From Microvirga arsenatis (GTDB taxonomy: Bacteria > Pseudomonadota > Alphaproteobacteria > Rhizobiales > Beijerinckiaceae), in the NCBI RefSeq assembly GCF_009910705.1, contig NZ_JAAAXJ010000023.1, positions 1-41,969 on the forward strand: a stretch of DNA of 41,969 bases. Direction: 5' to 3'. The translations under genes were made by a program, and so were the position numbers. The stretch's first letter is position 1, and each line of letters begins with the position of its first letter. Below the pieces are notes generated by a model, which saw only the letters and a list, made by a program, of their open reading frames with translations, was not told the DNA's origin and searched no databases. Positions 25,730-33,640 of the stretch are shown piece after piece.

Positions 25730-28597
25730 TCACTCGGCAGCCGTCTGGCCTTTGTCGCCCGATCCACGCTGGGCCTCCCGGTCAAGCTCGACCGCGTTGC
25801 GATGGTCGCCTGCCGCACCGGCGGCCTGTGACCCACCTTCCGCCTTCGGCTGGGGCTCCAGCATGACCTTCTTCTCGTGGCTGTCCCAACGCGCAATCAC
25901 ACGGTCGCCCTCATGGATCTCGTTCGCCAGCATGGCGCGGGCGAGCTGGGTTTCCAGCTCCGAGCGGATCAGGCGCCGCAGCTCGCGGGCGCCGAACTCC
26001 GGTCGGAATCCCGCCGCGGCCAAGTGGTCGACGAGGCTGCCGTCGATGACGAGCTCGACTCCCTGGCCATGCGCTGTGCGCTTCACCCGTTCCAGCTGCA
26101 GCTCCACGATGGAGCGGATCTGGTCACGGGCAAGGGCATGGAAGACGATGATCTCATCGATACGGTTGATGAACTCCGGCCGGAAATGGCTGCGCAGCAC
26201 GTCCATCAGCTCGCGCTTGAGGCGGGCCTGATCGTCCTCGGCCGTGCCGCGCACATTGATGTGGCGCTGGATGATGTCGGATCCTAGGTTCGATGTGGCG
26301 ATCAGGATCGTGTTGGTGAAGTCGACCACACGCCCCTTGCCGTCGGTGAGACGACCGTCGTCGAAGACCTGCAGCAGCACGTTGTAGACATCCGGGTGAG
26401 CCTTCTCGATCTCGTCCAGCAGCACCACGGAGTAGGGGCGCCGGCGCACGCGCTCGGTGAGCTGTCCGCCTTCCTCATAGCCGACGTAGCCGGGAGGCGC
26501 GCCGATCAGGCGGGCCACCGCATGCCGCTCCATGTACTCCGACATGTCGAGGCGGATCATGGCGTCCTCCTCGCCGAACACGGTCTCGGCAAGCGCCTTG
26601 GCCAGCTCGGTCTTGCCAACGCCGGTAGGGCCGAGGAACAGGAAGGTCGCGATGGGGCGGCGCCCTTCGCGCAGGCCGGCCCGGGCGAGGCGCACGGCGT
26701 CGCTCACCGCCTTCACGGCCTCTTCCTGGCCGATCACCCGCTGGTGCAGGCGCTCCTCCATCCTTACCAGGCGCTGGCGCTCCTCGGTGGTGAGCTCGTT
26801 GACCGGCACGCCTGTGAGCTTGGACACCACCTGCGCGATGTGCTCTGTGCGAACTTCCGCCGAGGCCGAGCCGCGCTCGCGCCGCCAGCGTTCGGTCGCC
26901 TCCTGCAGCTCCTTGTTGCGAGCATCGTGCTCGGCCTGGATCTGGGACGCGCGGTCGAACTGCTTGCGCGAGGCAGCGTAGTCCTGCTCGCGCTTGAGCT
27001 GGCGAACCTCCGCCTCCAGTTCCTGCACTTCGACCGGCCGCGCCGTCGTGGAGATCTTTACCCGCGCCGCCGCCTGATCGATCAGGTCGATGGCCTTGTC
27101 GGGCAGGAAGCGGCCGGTGATGTATCGGTCGGACAATTCCGCGGCCGCAATGATCGCCTCGTCGGTAATAGTCACCTTGTGGTGCGCCTCCAGGGTGTCG
27201 CGCAGGCCGCGCAGGATCATGATGGTCTGAGAAACCGTTGGCTCGGGCACGAAGACCGGCTGGAAGCGGCGCTCCAGGGCCGCGTCCTTCTCGATGTGCT
27301 TCTGGTACTCGTTCAGCGTGGTCGCGCCGATCAGGTTGAGCTCCCCGCGCGCGAGGGCCGGCTTGAACACGTTGGCGATGTCGAGCCCACCTTCGCCGCC
27401 CCCCTGGCCCGCACCTACGATGGTGTGGATCTCGTCAATGAACAGGATCAGCTCGTCCTCGCGCTCGGTGACCTCCTTCAGGATCTGCTGCACACGCTCT
27501 TCGAACTCGCCGCGATACTTGGAGCCGGCCACCATCGAGTTGATCGACAGCTCGACCAGGCGCTTGTTGCGCAACGCCTCGGGCACCTCGCCGGCCACCA
27601 TGCGCTGGGCGAGGCCCTCGACGATGGCGGTCTTGCCAACGCCCGGCTCGCCGATGAGCACCGGGTTGTTCTTCTTGCGCCGGGCCAGCACCTCGATGGT
27701 GGTCTCGATCTCGCGGGCGCGCCCGATCACCGGATCAAGCTTGCCCTCGCGTGCGAGCTTGGTGAGATCGCGGGCATATTTGTCGAGGTTGGGTGTGTTG
27801 GTCGGTGTGTCGACGCGGCCTTCCTCGGCGCCGCGGCCCACCACCTTGGTGACCTGCTGGCGGATCGCCTGGGGCGTGAGCCCATAGCGGCGCAGCACGT
27901 CGGCCGCGATGCCTTCGCCCTCCTCGGCAAGGCCGATGAGCAGGTGCTCGGGCCCGACATAGGAGTGCCCGAACTCGCCCGAGACGGAAAACGCACGGGA
28001 GAGCGCGTCCTTCACGCGCGGCGAGACACCGATCTCGCCGCCTTCCTCCGGATTGAAGTCGCCCCGCCGGCTTTCCTGCACGATCTGGTTGCGCAGGTCG
28101 TCAAGGGACACCTTGAACTGGTCAAGGATGGTCCGGACGACATCGCTTTCGGTGAGCGCCAGGAGGAGGTGCTCGGTGTCGACCTCCTTGCGGCCGAAGT
28201 CGCCCGCCCGACGGGCGGCGGCTTGGAGGATCTGCTCCGCATGCTCGCTCAGGCGGTCCGAGACGCTCGCCGCCGCGCCCCGGCCGCGGGCGCGTCCACG
28301 CCCTGACCGCACCGGAATGGGGGTGCCACCATCTCCCGTTTTGGGAACCTCATCCGTACCGTCCCTGGCGCTCGTGAGCGGACTCTCGCCGAAGAAGTCG
28401 CCGCCGAAAAACTCGTCGAACAGGCCACCGTGCCGGCCGAAGAGGGACTCGAGTGGCGAGCTTGACCGCTGCTGGCGGGCGAGGCGCCGGTAATCGACGT
28501 CGCACAACTCCATGCTTTGGCGCTGGCCGTTGCTCACCACCTGTGCCCGAACCGTCGCAGGCCGCACCCCACATACGTCACAGAGTCCATTCGCCAT
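25730..28597 (-). CDS. clpK: ClpK/ClpG stand-alone heat-resistance disaggregase
   Basis: 955 residues from the ATG at 28597 (GGGAG upstream). Domains: an N1 zinc-finger-like module (residues ~5-40; Cys6, Cys9, Cys32) followed by SPLESLFGRHGGLFDEFFGG; the N2 Clp_N double repeat (~115-255); NBD1 with Walker A GEPGVGKT (~316-323) and Walker B LILFIDE; a short middle domain (~525-575, with a UVR-like AASRKQFDRA); NBD2 with Walker A GPTGVGKT (~656-663) and GAPPGYVGYEEGG pore loop; and a charged C-terminal tail. The N1 module, short middle domain and tail are the marks of ClpK/ClpG rather than ClpB or ClpC. ClpG dissolves heat aggregates without DnaK. The fourth N1 ligand position is Asp35 (CDVDY), where a Cys/His would be expected. 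A GGAAC...CGTT pair upstream (28711-28689) has only a 14-base spacer. Confidence 0.93.
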   Translation of the reverse strand: MANGLCDVCGVRPATVRAQVVSNGQRQSMELCDVDYRRLARQQRSSSPLESLFGRHGGLFDEFFGGDFFGESPLTSARDGTDEVPKTGDGGTPIPVRSGRGRARGRGAAASVSDRLSEHAEQILQAAARRAGDFGRKEVDTEHLLLALTESDVVRTILDQFKVSLDDLRNQIVQESRRGDFNPEEGGEIGVSPRVKDALSRAFSVSGEFGHSYVGPEHLLIGLAEEGEGIAADVLRRYGLTPQAIRQQVTKVVGRGAEEGRVDTPTNTPNLDKYARDLTKLAREGKLDPVIGRAREIETTIEVLARRKKNNPVLIGEPGVGKTAIVEGLAQRMVAGEVPEALRNKRLVELSINSMVAGSKYRGEFEERVQQILKEVTEREDELILFIDEIHTIVGAGQGGGEGGLDIANVFKPALARGELNLIGATTLNEYQKHIEKDAALERRFQPVFVPEPTVSQTIMILRGLRDTLEAHHKVTITDEAIIAAAELSDRYITGRFLPDKAIDLIDQAAARVKISTTARPVEVQELEAEVRQLKREQDYAASRKQFDRASQIQAEHDARNKELQEATERWRRERGSASAEVRTEHIAQVVSKLTGVPVNELTTEERQRLVRMEERLHQRVIGQEEAVKAVSDAVRLARAGLREGRRPIATFLFLGPTGVGKTELAKALAETVFGEEDAMIRLDMSEYMERHAVARLIGAPPGYVGYEEGGQLTERVRRRPYSVVLLDEIEKAHPDVYNVLLQVFDDGRLTDGKGRVVDFTNTILIATSNLGSDIIQRHINVRGTAEDDQARLKRELMDVLRSHFRPEFINRIDEIIVFHALARDQIRSIVELQLERVKRTAHGQGVELVIDGSLVDHLAAAGFRPEFGARELRRLIRSELETQLARAMLANEIHEGDRVIARWDSHEKKVMLEPQPKAEGGSQAAGAAGDHRNAVELDREAQRGSGDKGQTAAE

Positions 28598-28753
28598 GGC
28601 TACTGCTCCCGGATCACATTTTCGTGCCCAAAGGATACGCGTTGCTGATCGAGGTAGTTTCAGCTTGGCTGACGAGAAAGCCCTCGGGAACGGACGGGTG
28701 ACAGTGGTTCCGAAGGGCGGCACGTTGCGGCCGCCTGGCTGGCAGTCAGCTTG

Positions 28754-28999
28754 TCAGCCTGCCAGCAAACGGCAGTTGCCGCCGTGGATCGCATCGAAGC
28801 CCCTAGCCGTCAGCTTGACCGTCGACGCGTCCGGGGCCACAAGGTAACCGGCATTGATGAGCTCCCTAATGGCCACGGCGACCGCGGGATCGGTGCCGAG
28901 CCGCTCGTCAATCTCGGCGATGGTCATGCGGGCGCCGGGCAGCCGATGAGACTGACGGAACAGGTCGAGGATCTCGCAGGCGATCACGCTAAAGCTCAT
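28754..28999 (-). CDS. Small winged-helix-like protein
   Basis: 81 residues, ATG at 28999 with GGAGG nine bases upstream. The sequence looks like one winged-helix unit: a first helix (FSVIACEILDLFRQS), MTIAEIDERLGTDPAVAVAI as helix-turn-helix and AGYLVAPDASTVKLTARGFD as wing plus strand. Short proteins of this kind occur in Methylobacteriaceae, but I do not know a named family. It is followed by clpK after 156 bases on the same strand, so a regulatory role for clpK is possible but unproven. Confidence 0.68.
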   Translation of the reverse strand: MSFSVIACEILDLFRQSHRLPGARMTIAEIDERLGTDPAVAVAIRELINAGYLVAPDASTVKLTARGFDAIHGGNCRLLAG

Positions 29000-29069
29000 G
29001 GGTCCACGCCTCCGTCTCTAAGGTGTGGGTCCGCGGCTCACGCGGTGACCTGATCTTGAAGGCCCTGGC

Positions 29070-29474
29070 TCAGGCAGGGGTAGGCGACTGGTCGAGGTAG
29101 TTGACCCACAGGGTGATCAGCGTCATCGTCACCACGGCCAAGCCCGCCGTGATGTGCATGCCGGCCGCATTCTTGATCTCGCCGAACCCGAGCAACCAGG
29201 GGGCGAGCAATGCGCAAGTACCCAAGGCCAAGGTCGCCCAGCCCTGCCAATCCCGCGCCTCGATGGTTCGCGCGAGCGTGGTCGCCCCGAGCAGAAGCCC
29301 GATGAGAACCGCGCTCCAAGCCGCAGCTGATGCATCCGCATAACGGAACGTCCACGGTGACGCGACCAGCATGAGGGCCATCGCCGCGTTAACGGTCTCG
29401 GCTATAGTCCACTGCTGCGGAGTGCGGTACCGATCAACGGTTTCGCGTTCATAGATCCTGGGACTGAAGTTCAT
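29070..29474 (-). CDS. SPW-repeat membrane protein
   Basis: 134 residues from the ATG at 29474; a GGAGG site lies eight bases upstream, whereas the longer frame to 29609 has none. Four membrane helices with two repeats of the SPW motif: MLVASPWTFRYADASAAAWS (first copy) and LLAPWLLGFGEIKNAAGMHI (second copy, APW). Proteins of this family are found in bacteria with stress or plasmid genes; their function is unknown. A second SPW protein is at 31055-31420. Both flank the second EcfG gene and the small protein at 30011-30238 on the same strand. Confidence 0.85.
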   Translation of the reverse strand: MNFSPRIYERETVDRYRTPQQWTIAETVNAAMALMLVASPWTFRYADASAAAWSAVLIGLLLGATTLARTIEARDWQGWATLALGTCALLAPWLLGFGEIKNAAGMHITAGLAVVTMTLITLWVNYLDQSPTPA

Positions 29475-30010
29475 CGTATCACCTCCGTCTTCGAAGTCAG
29501 TGCTACGCGAGTTCGAACACCAAGTATCTGCATCTGGATGGCACAGGCTCCGCCTGCACACGTGTGCAGATGGGATCACCGGCGGCAGGTGTCCAGAGGC
29601 CGCGTTCAACGGGTGGTGAGACGGCCGCCGCGCAGTCCTCCCGATCCGCCAGTGCCGCCTTCCAGAAGCCTTTCACGGGACGGTGGTTGCTCAAACATCA
29701 GCGTTTCCGCGATCAGGAGCTGCATCTTTACGCCTGCCGGCGGCATCAACGGCCAATTGGATCCGCCTTCAATCCTTCGCGTGGAATTTTTTACCTTAGA
29801 GGAGGTCACCGGCAGTGCAGGTCATCTGGACCACTTCCGCGATCGCCTCGGTACATGTCCGCTGTCTCTCAGGAGAGCGGAGGACGGGATCCTCCCATGC
29901 GCGTTGAGCACTGTCAGCACGTCCGGGCCCGCGGCACCGGGCGCGGGAGCGGTCATTTCCGCCCCTTCGGAGTCGGCGCTTGACTCAAGGCAGCTCGCTC
30001 CCAGTGCGCA
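29475..30010. other. About 0.5 kb without a recognisable gene
   Basis: Open frames on both strands overlap each other and show no family resemblance or ribosome site. It contains the promoter region for the SPW gene at 29070-29474; no GGAAC or CTTG-type element was found. Confidence 0.4.
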
Positions 30011-30238
30011 TCACGAGCGAACGGGATGCTCCTCGACCAAAGTTCCGATCAGTCGGAGCAATTCTTGGTGCTCGGGCCCCGTTCCGGAGCTGAGAAACGT
30101 CCCGAGATCAATGTGCGCCACGTGACCTCCGGAGGCCACGTTGGCCTCATGCCGGATAAAGATTTCCCCTGAGGTGTCGCGGATAAGATACCAGCGGTCG
30201 CCGTTCGGACTGCTATAAATTGCACGGGCCTTCTTCAT
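30011..30238 (-). CDS. Hypothetical small protein
   Basis: 75 residues from the ATG at 30238, chosen for a GGAGG site seven bases upstream. The N-terminal half is beta-rich (KKARAIYSSPNGDRWYLIRD, TSGEIFIRHEANVASGGHVA). The second half is a helix (FLSSGTGPEHQELLRLIGTL). It is soluble and single-domain. Similar short proteins (pattern NGDRWxLxRD...GExfVxHeaN.aSGG) are common as uncharacterised proteins in Rhizobiales. I know of no function. It is 146 bases downstream of the sigma-factor gene on the same strand. Confidence 0.75.
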   Translation of the reverse strand: MKKARAIYSSPNGDRWYLIRDTSGEIFIRHEANVASGGHVAHIDLGTFLSSGTGPEHQELLRLIGTLVEEHPVRS

Positions 30239-30384
30239 GCACAAACCTCCAGCAAGATGTCAGACGGGTCATCCGACAACCGGATGCAGTCGCGAGAGAG
30301 TTATACAGCCTGCCGGCGCGATGGCCCAGATCTTGCATCGGAAGCCGCCCGGCCTGAAGTGTGACTCCGCCTGTAGCGCCCCAG

Positions 30385-30948
30385 CTAATCGTTCCCGGCG
30401 TCAGGTCGGTCGAGGCCGATCACAGCCTTGAGGATGTCGTCCGGACCGAACTCGTGGCCAGCTTCGATCTGCAGCAAAGTCATCAGGTGAGTTCGAGCCC
30501 GGTTGACCCGGCTCTTGATGGTTCCGATGGCGACGCCACACACGGCCGCCGCCTCCTCGTAGGAAAGCCCCTGAGCGCCCACCAAGATCAAGGCCTCGCG
30601 ATGCAGCGGGGCGAGGTTTCCGAGCGCGTGCCAGAAATCCTCAAATTCGAGATGCGACTGCTGTTCGGGACAGATCATCAGTCCGGCCGCCCGCTTACCT
30701 TCCGGGTCGTCCACCTCGCGCTGGCGCCGCCGCTGTTCGGAGTAGAACAGGTTGCGCAGGATGGTGAAGAGCCACGCTTTGAGATTGGACCCCATCTCAA
30801 ACTGCTCGGCATGCGACCAAGCGCGCAGGATCGTCTCCTGCACGAGATCATCGGCCCGGGGCGCATCACGGGTGAGCGATAGGGCAAAGGCGCGAAGCTC
30901 GGGCAGGGCCGCCAGGATGAGCGTGCTGAACTGAGCGTTCGCCTTCAT
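30385..30948 (-). CDS. EcfG-type (ECF15) RNA polymerase sigma factor, second copy
   Basis: 187 residues from the ATG at 30948, with GAGGAG eight bases upstream. Region 2 (residues ~10-75: ELRAFALSLTRDAPRADDLV, GSNLKAWLFTILRNLFYSEQ) and region 4 (~115-165: LAPLHREALILVGAQGLSYE, IGTIKSRVNRARTHLM) belong to the EcfG group, the general stress sigma factors. Unlike the copy at 4047-4754 it has no NepR-like extension. Several EcfG paralogues in one genome are usual in Methylobacterium and Rhizobium. Its closeness to hsp20, clpK and SPW genes suggests local control, although only a few genes here have recognisable GGAAC promoters. Confidence 0.9.
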   Translation of the reverse strand: MKANAQFSTLILAALPELRAFALSLTRDAPRADDLVQETILRAWSHAEQFEMGSNLKAWLFTILRNLFYSEQRRRQREVDDPEGKRAAGLMICPEQQSHLEFEDFWHALGNLAPLHREALILVGAQGLSYEEAAAVCGVAIGTIKSRVNRARTHLMTLLQIEAGHEFGPDDILKAVIGLDRPDAGND

Positions 30949-31011
30949 CGGACATCTCCTCAGCCTCGGCACCTGTCTGTTTCCGACAGGAGCCGTCCTC
31001 GGCTAGGCCCT

Positions 31012-31036
31012 GGCCATCAGCGCCTAGCTGATGGCC
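31012..31036 (-). terminator. Hairpin between the SPW gene and the sigma-factor gene
   Basis: Perfect 10-bp inverted repeat GGCCATCAGC / GCTGATGGCC with a 5-base loop, 19 bases past the stop codon of the SPW gene. No T run follows, so it could be a terminator or an mRNA 3' stabiliser. Confidence 0.55.
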
Positions 31037-31054
31037 CTTCGGTGCCGCGGACGC

Positions 31055-31420
31055 TTAGGAGGCTCGTATCGCGGAAGCGTGGATCAGCCACAGCCCAACA
31101 GCCGCTAGGACCGCGACGGCCAGCCCGACGAGCACATGGGTCCACATGGCCGTCGTGACGCCGGCAAAGCCGAGGGCCCAGGGGGCCGCAGCGGTCCAGA
31201 GCCCGAGGGCGGCATTGACCCATTCCTCCCATTCCTGCAGCTCAGTGATCGCGAGCGCAGCCATCAGGCCGACCGCCAGGCCGCACAACCCCGCGTTCCA
31301 GGTCGCAACCTGGACGTCACGGAAGCCGACGAGCCACGGTGAGAAGAACAGGAACACCGCCAGGATGCTATTGAGGATGTTCGTTGCAGTCAGCTCACTC
31401 CTGTGTTTCAGCCCAATCAT
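31055..31420 (-). CDS. SPW-repeat membrane protein, second copy
   Basis: 121 residues from the ATG at 31420, with GGGAGG six bases upstream (a longer frame to 31453 lacks one). Four membrane helices and two SPW repeats (LAVFLFFSPWLVGFRDVQVA and LWTAAAPWALGFAGVTTAMW). It differs clearly from the copy at 29070, so this is not a recent duplication. It sits 132 bases downstream of hsp20 with hairpins between, and upstream of the EcfG gene. The function is unknown; the association with heat-shock genes hints at a membrane-stress role. Confidence 0.87.
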   Translation of the reverse strand: MIGLKHRSELTATNILNSILAVFLFFSPWLVGFRDVQVATWNAGLCGLAVGLMAALAITELQEWEEWVNAALGLWTAAAPWALGFAGVTTAMWTHVLVGLAVAVLAAVGLWLIHASAIRAS

Positions 31421-31518
31421 CGCCAACCTCCCTTTCTCGAAGCGAAGGTTCATGCATCGTGCCGTGCAGGCGCTGTGCGCCGGGCGAGGCCGGAGCCCTC
31501 GCCTGGCGAAATCGGTCT

Positions 31519-31535
31519 GACGCCGTCATGGCGTC
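31519..31535 (-). terminator. Hairpin after the first hsp20 gene
   Basis: GACGCC / GGCGTC 6-bp stem with a 5-base loop 17 bases past the hsp20 stop. A second, 7-bp hairpin (GGCGAGG / CCTCGCC) follows at 31483-31503. Neither has a T run; together they may end or protect the hsp20 mRNA. Confidence 0.4.
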
Positions 31536-31552
31536 GTTGGCACCGCCGATCT

Positions 31553-32011
31553 TTAAGCCTTCTCGTGCTCGATTATTTTCGAGCCGTTGCCGCGGGCAAC
31601 CCGGATGCGCTTCGGCCGCATCTCCTCGGGAACCTCGCGCACGAGATCAAGCGTCAACAACCCATTCTCCAGCTTCGCTGCCTTGACCTGGACGTAATCG
31701 GCCAGGTTGAAGCTCTGCTTGAACGTGCGGGCCGGAATGCCCCGGTGCAGGATTTGGACCGGCTTGTCCTCGGGATGCTTCTGTCCGGAGACGATCAGCG
31801 TGGTATCCTGCTGGACGAGCTCGATCTCGTCCGGCGAGAAGCCAGCCACCGCCATCACGATGCGGTAGTGGTCAGTGTCGACCTTCTCAATGTTGTAGGG
31901 CGGCCAGCTGGTCGTCGTCTCAACCTGCGGGGTTTGATCGAGTATGTCAAAGAGCCGGTCGAAACCGACCGTGGAGCGGTACAGGGGGGAGAAATCGAAA
32001 GCCGTTCTCAT
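31553..32011 (-). CDS. hsp20: Small heat-shock protein Hsp20
   Basis: 152 residues. The start at 32011 is chosen because GGAGG sits eight bases before it and the same arrangement is found in the paralogue at 34566; ATGs at 32026 and 32017 overlap or crowd that site. The alpha-crystallin domain covers residues ~35-140 (IEKVDTDHYRIVMAVAGFSP, ELVQQDTTLIVSGQKHPEDK, FKQSFNLADYVQVKAAKLEN, GLLTLDLVREVPEE). It has the GLL(T)LxLxRExPEE motif and a RGIPARTFKQSF segment. This is a rhizobial class A sHsp (IbpA-like), an ATP-independent holdase that hands clients to disaggregases such as ClpK/ClpB. It is regulated by a sigma32-like promoter and a ROSE leader (see 32012-32131). Confidence 0.94.
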   Translation of the reverse strand: MRTAFDFSPLYRSTVGFDRLFDILDQTPQVETTTSWPPYNIEKVDTDHYRIVMAVAGFSPDEIELVQQDTTLIVSGQKHPEDKPVQILHRGIPARTFKQSFNLADYVQVKAAKLENGLLTLDLVREVPEEMRPKRIRVARGNGSKIIEHEKA

Positions 32012-32097
32012 CGCCATATCCTCCATTGAGCAACATGGGTCCGAGAGCGCCGGACACCCGCCGGCGCCCGCGCCAAGCCATTGATAAGCCTTGACAA
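32012..32097 (-). promoter_or_regulatory. ROSE-type RNA thermometer in the hsp20 5' leader
   Basis: The segment directly before the ATG (32038-32014) folds into a hairpin of ten pairs in which the ribosome site GGAGGA pairs with the upstream sequence UUGCU. The G of UUGCU has no partner and is bulged out. This bulged-G pairing is the diagnostic feature of ROSE (repression of heat-shock gene expression) thermometers of rhizobial small heat-shock genes, which melt at high temperature and free the ribosome site. A second, perfect 7-bp hairpin (GCGCCGG / CCGGCGC, 32067-32047) lies upstream. The 21-base hairpin sequence is identical in the other hsp20 leader. Confidence 0.8.
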
Positions 32098-32103
32098 TCT
32101 TGG

Positions 32104-32131
32104 ATTTAGGTGATCCTCGGGAGTTTTCAAG
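32104..32131 (-). promoter_or_regulatory. Sigma32-like heat-shock promoter of hsp20
   Basis: CTTGAAA (32131-32125) and CCTAAAT (32110-32104) with 14 bases between. This fits the RpoH consensus CTTGAAA-N11-16-CCCATNT and the alphaproteobacterial CTTG-N17/18-CYTAT version. It lies 93 bases before the start codon, leaving room for the ROSE leader. Confidence 0.65.
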
Positions 32132-32848
32132 AGGCGCGAACTGCCGGGCAGAACCCTGGCATGCCCTGGTTCGCGGGGCGCGTCGTGCCTGGTCGGGAAG
32201 AGATAGCCGGCGGCCGGGTTTCCGTCGGAAACGGCCAGGCGGATGGGACCGGAGGAGAGCACCGACTCGAGTGACGGTCCTGAATGTTCGGGGCTATGCC
32301 GGAGCCTTTAGCACCTCCGCAGGCGTCGCGATCAGTCCACAGAACCCGTCCCTCAGGCTACGGTCCAGAAGCCGCCGAAACCTCCCCGAGGTGGTCTGCG
32401 GGGTGATGGAGAGCCCGGCTCAGGCTAGGAAGGGGTCATGCTCGGACGAACGGCGGAGCCGTTTTCCATCCGTTAAGGTGGTCGCTTGCCGTGAAACTCA
32501 CCCCCAGACACAGGCCACAATCCGCACCACCTCGGACGACAATCCCGTCCGCTGAAGATCTTCCCTGATCGTGAGATGAACGCTGACGGGAAGAGAGGGT
32601 ACAACCGGGTGACTGCCGCGTTCGTTGTTCGGCCAGCGGTAGACGAGGTTTTCCCTCGGAGAGGCAGCGGGAGGGTCCAACCTCGACCCAGAGGCCTCGG
32701 GCCTTGGCGTCACCGGAAAGTCCGATAATCACTGGCTGTTCTGTTAGCCCCCAGTGCACTGGTCCGAAGTGCATCCTGGAAACTGCCGATGAAGTACCGC
32801 GTTACCAGGATGGCACGGAGAGTGTGCTGAACCTCGTGAGGTTTCGCC
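32132..32848. other. About 0.7 kb, no confident gene
   Basis: Upstream of the two divergent genes hsp20 and the 47-residue protein. A minus-strand frame at 32498-32713 ends VHLTIREDLQRTGLSSEVVR then IVACVWG and looks faintly protein-like. It changes frame upstream (GDAKARGLWVEV in the neighbouring frame), so it may be a decayed gene. No motif or family could be assigned. Confidence 0.35.
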
Positions 32849-32992
32849 ATGACCATGTCGGAAATCACCAACAGGCTGAAATACGATATCTCGGATGCGC
32901 TCAAGCGCGTGACCGGCAAGCTGCCGTTCCGCAAGGAAGGGCAGAGCGGCCAGTCCACCGCTGCGAGCAATCGATCCGGGTCGAAGAAATAG
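32849..32992 (+). CDS. 47-residue hypothetical protein
   Basis: ATG at 32849 (a second ATG at 32855), TAG at 32990. It reads TMSEITNRLKYDISDALKRV then TGKLPFRKEGQSGQST and a Ser/Arg/Lys tail. One amphipathic helix (residues ~3-22) is followed by a basic, disordered tail. A GAGG lies about eight bases upstream of the ATG, and a perfect 11-bp hairpin (33002-33027) begins ten bases past the stop, typical of a real transcription unit. I do not recognise a family. Small basic stress proteins of this kind are easily missed; no function is proposed. Confidence 0.6.
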   Translation: MTMSEITNRLKYDISDALKRVTGKLPFRKEGQSGQSTAASNRSGSKK

Positions 32993-33001
32993 GCCCATGT
33001 A

Positions 33002-33027
33002 GTGGGGCGCTCGGACGAGCGCCCCAC
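33002..33027 (+). terminator. Strong hairpin after the 47-residue protein
   Basis: Perfect 11-bp stem GTGGGGCGCTC / GAGCGCCCCAC with a 4-base loop, followed by CTTAC. The stem is very stable but lacks a T run. A terminator or mRNA-stabilising end is likely. Confidence 0.65.
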
Positions 33028-33223
33028 CTTACAGCAGAAACGTAGGCCCGGGCTTCTTCCCCATCCCGGCGGATCCTCGGATCATCAACTGGATCAGCCC
33101 TTTAAAGGAGGTACGCGCGGGAACGAGGTGATTCCTTTATGGATTGCCGGGTGTTTCACGGCTGCTGAAGCCTTCGCATATCCGAATTGTTACGCGTCCA
33201 ACCTTCATTGCACGGAGGAACGG

Positions 33224-33640
33224 ATGAAGCTGAAAGGCGTCGATCGAACCATCCTGGTGCAAAGCTCGAACATCGATCTGGGCGACGTTCTCCCCGACTA
33301 CGCCCGGACGAGGATCCTGCAGATGGCAGGCAAATACTTCGGGCATCTGAACACCGCCAGCGTCCACTTCACCCGCGAGGGTGTCCTATATAGGTGTACG
33401 GTCAACGTTCAGATGGGCGCGCTCAAGATGATGAGCGGCGAGGCCAAGAGCTCCGACATCTATGCTGCCTTCAAGCTGGCGCTTGAGAGGGTTGCCAAGC
33501 AGCTGCGGCGGGCCAAGCGCGAGCTGCGCGAGGACAAGGCGCAGCGTCTCGACAAGCATCTGGACTGGCTGGGTTCGACGCGGCGTCACCTCGCTGGCCG
33601 CCGCGTCGACCAGAGCGCCAGGCATGCCGGTGCGTATTGA
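33224..33640 (+). CDS. hpf: Ribosome hibernation-promoting factor (HPF/RaiA family)
   Basis: 138 residues from the ATG at 33224, which follows GGAGG by five bases; the frame is open further upstream without a start signal. The S30AE fold is recognised by LKGVDRTILVQSSNIDLGDV, KYFGHLNTASVHFTREGVLY, RCTVNVQMGALKMMSGEAKS and SDIYAAFKLALERVAKQLRR, the last being the conserved DiYaAid.a.ekle.QlrR helix. The protein has only this domain plus a short basic tail (KRELREDKAQRLDKHLDWLG), so it is a short-form HPF. Such proteins dimerise or silence ribosomes during stress. The gene stands alone near the two hsp20 genes; no GGAAC promoter is evident. Confidence 0.85.
   Translation: MKLKGVDRTILVQSSNIDLGDVLPDYARTRILQMAGKYFGHLNTASVHFTREGVLYRCTVNVQMGALKMMSGEAKSSDIYAAFKLALERVAKQLRRAKRELREDKAQRLDKHLDWLGSTRRHLAGRRVDQSARHAGAY

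Noticed and set aside
2636..25733. Stop-codon recoding as explanation for the in-frame TAG/TGA codons in several genes
   Set aside because: The same genes also have frameshifts and deletions, and intact neighbours use TAG and TGA as true stops, so decay is simpler.
25242..25733. DUF1269 as an intact 163-residue gene starting at 25733
   Set aside because: The first ~35 residues are not family-like and overlap the clpK stop, while a proper start with ribosome site lies at 25642 in another frame.
26396..28306. 636-codon open frame on the plus strand
   Set aside because: It lies wholly antisense to clpK; long antisense frames are common in GC-rich genes and the protein is Leu/Arg/His-rich low-complexity without motif.
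28689..28711. GGAAC...CGTT pair upstream of clpK as an EcfG promoter
   Set aside because: The spacer is 14 bases instead of 16-17; kept only as a remark in the clpK entry.
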